42,984 nucleotides of DNA from a virus. A program made the position numbers and the translations under genes. The stretch's first letter is position 1. Every line of letters begins with the position of its first letter. Positions 42,044 through 42,984 of this stretch are shown here, one piece after another. The notes beneath the pieces were generated by a model. That model was not told the DNA's origin, ran no database searches, and saw nothing but the letters and a program-made list of their open reading frames with translations. The stretch is from the IMG/VR virus record IMGVR_UViG_3300025641_000016, positions 1 to 42,984 of that record. The stretch is one strand, 5' to 3'.

Positions 42044-42886
42044 ATGGCAAAACATTGCGTAGTATCCTTATCAGGAGGGATGGATTCCTCAACATTACTA
42101 TTAAGAGCATTAAAAGAATATGATACGGTAACAGGTATTTCATTTGATTATGGTCAAAAACATCGAGTAGAATTAGAAAGAGCTCAACAGTTAGTAGATT
42201 ATGTAAATGGTAATCCTGTGAGAGTATTTAACCCAGACCAAACTGGGGGTAGATTTGTAGAATTATATTCTGAAGTAAATTACCGTCAAATCAAATTAGA
42301 TGGTTTATCAGATTTACTAGATTCAGCATTAGTTGAAGGTGGTGATGATGTTCCAGAGGGACATTACGAGAATGATAACATGAAAGAAACAGTTGTACCT
42401 AATAGAAATAAAATATTTGCTTCTATAACTCAAGCTGTAGCATTATCAGTAGCAAATAGAACAGGAGAAACTTGTGATATTGCTTTAGGAATACATGCTG
42501 GTGATCATGCTGTTTATCCTGATTGTAGACAAGAATTTAGAGATGCAGATGATAAAGCATTTCGTGAAGGAAATTGGGATGCTGACCAAGTAGGTTATTT
42601 TACACCTTACTTATTAGGTGATAAATTTACAATATTACAAGATGGAGAAAAATTGGTTGAGGAACTAGGCTTATCATTTGATGAAGTATATAAAAGAACT
42701 AATACTTCCTACAAACCTTACCCAAGTGGTAACAGCGATTACAAATCAGCATCATCAGTTGAACGTATTGAGGCATTTATTAAACTTGGTCGTAAAGATC
42801 CTGTAGTCTATGAAGATGAAACAGGGGTTGTAAGTTATGAAGTAGCGAAAGCTCATGTTGAAAAAGTACTTGCTGAATACGTATAG
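42044..42886 (+). CDS. queC: QueC-like 7-cyano-7-deazaguanine synthase
   Basis: A 280-aa ATP-pyrophosphatase of the QueC family, which converts 7-carboxy-7-deazaguanine to preQ0. Supporting marks are the P-loop S-G-G-M-D-S-S (9-15), F-D-Y-G-Q-K-H near 34-40, V-P-N-R-N near 117-121, and Y-P-D-C-R near 157-161. The C-terminal region corresponding to the zinc-binding C-x6-C-G-x-C-x-x-C segment reads S-Y-K-P-Y-P-S-G-N-S-D-Y and has no cysteine at all. Either zinc is not needed in this subfamily or the substrate or product differs. With the DpdA-like gene it suggests phage DNA hypermodification. It is preceded by a 59-base AT-rich gap. Confidence 0.88.
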   Translation: MAKHCVVSLSGGMDSSTLLLRALKEYDTVTGISFDYGQKHRVELERAQQLVDYVNGNPVRVFNPDQTGGRFVELYSEVNYRQIKLDGLSDLLDSALVEGGDDVPEGHYENDNMKETVVPNRNKIFASITQAVALSVANRTGETCDIALGIHAGDHAVYPDCRQEFRDADDKAFREGNWDADQVGYFTPYLLGDKFTILQDGEKLVEELGLSFDEVYKRTNTSYKPYPSGNSDYKSASSVERIEAFIKLGRKDPVVYEDETGVVSYEVAKAHVEKVLAEYV

Positions 42887-42913
42887 TAATATATAAATTA
42901 ATTAATTAAAGTA

Positions 42914-42984
42914 ATGACAACAAATCAACAATCAAACAACGGACAAACCCAAGTCAACCAAGTTCGGGGTTCGTTTAACAACAA
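42914..42984 (+). CDS. 3'-truncated CDS with Asn/Gln-rich N-terminus
   Basis: From ATG 42914 the frame is open to the window end and encodes at least 23 residues, beginning M-T-T-N-Q-Q-S-N-N-G-Q and continuing V-R-G-S-F. It follows QueC by 27 bases of AT-rich DNA. The product is unknown because the window ends. A further 7-deazaguanine pathway gene could lie here or downstream, but the visible part does not show it. Confidence 0.5.
   Translation, partial: MTTNQQSNNGQTQVNQVRGSFNN

Noticed and set aside
1-42984. tRNA genes, CRISPR arrays, insertion sequences or integrase
   Set aside because: No cloverleaf with a T-loop consensus, no regularly spaced direct repeats, and no transposase or integrase motifs were found by reading; a covariance-model scan would be decisive for tRNAs.

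Overview
This window is part of the genome of a T4-like contractile-tailed phage (myovirus morphology). It is AT-rich and tightly packed, and every convincing gene is on the + strand. The head and tail genes are clear T4 relatives: gp21 prohead protease, gp22 scaffold, gp23 capsid, gp14 and gp15 neck/tail completion, gp18 sheath, gp19 tube, a gp26-like protein, tape measure and gp53. Several structural proteins resemble those of marine T4-like phages. Almost no start codon has a Shine-Dalgarno sequence. Instead starts follow A-rich leaders or sit in TAATG stop-start overlaps. Together with the low GC this suggests a Bacteroidota (flavobacteria-like) host, but that is an inference.

Layout. 1-4565: prohead module (core protein, protease, scaffold, capsid) closed by a strong terminator. 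4566-14518: a small fibre-like protein, a 1352-aa virion protein, neck proteins, sheath and tube, closed by a second terminator. 14576-25317: tail length and baseplate module, with a gp26-like tail-assembly protein, an apparent programmed frameshift into a second frame, tape measure, gp53 and a giant hub protein ending in an M15-type peptidase. 25354-34232: replication, recombination and nucleotide module, with a compact family A DNA polymerase, gp32-like SSB, UvsX, 5'-3' exonuclease, DnaB/gp41-like helicase and class I ribonucleotide reductase (nrdB then nrdA), followed by a small membrane protein and a terminator. 34654-36384: small membrane proteins and a DUF5675 protein, possibly a lysis or envelope cassette. 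36425-42984: accessory genes, including a thermonuclease-fold protein, a four-helix membrane protein, a metallophosphoesterase, a TGT/DpdA-like transglycosylase, a cupin and a QueC-like enzyme.

How the parts work together. The DpdA-like and QueC-like genes suggest the phage replaces some guanines in its DNA with a 7-deazaguanine to evade host restriction. The QueC-like protein has lost the usual zinc-binding cysteines. RNR supplies deoxynucleotides; polymerase, helicase, SSB, UvsX and exonuclease replicate and recombine the genome. Two recurring upstream motifs divide the genome. AATATTTATAA precedes virion genes, and its reverse complement contains the T4 late promoter octamer. TTCGTATATT precedes replication and accessory genes.

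The strongest unusual features are the T7 slippery run at 15627-15633 joining the gp26-like frame to a second conserved-looking frame just before the tape measure, the DpdA/QueC pair, the minimal family A polymerase in a T4-like background, and the M15 peptidase on the hub protein. No tRNA, CRISPR array, insertion sequence or integrase was seen.
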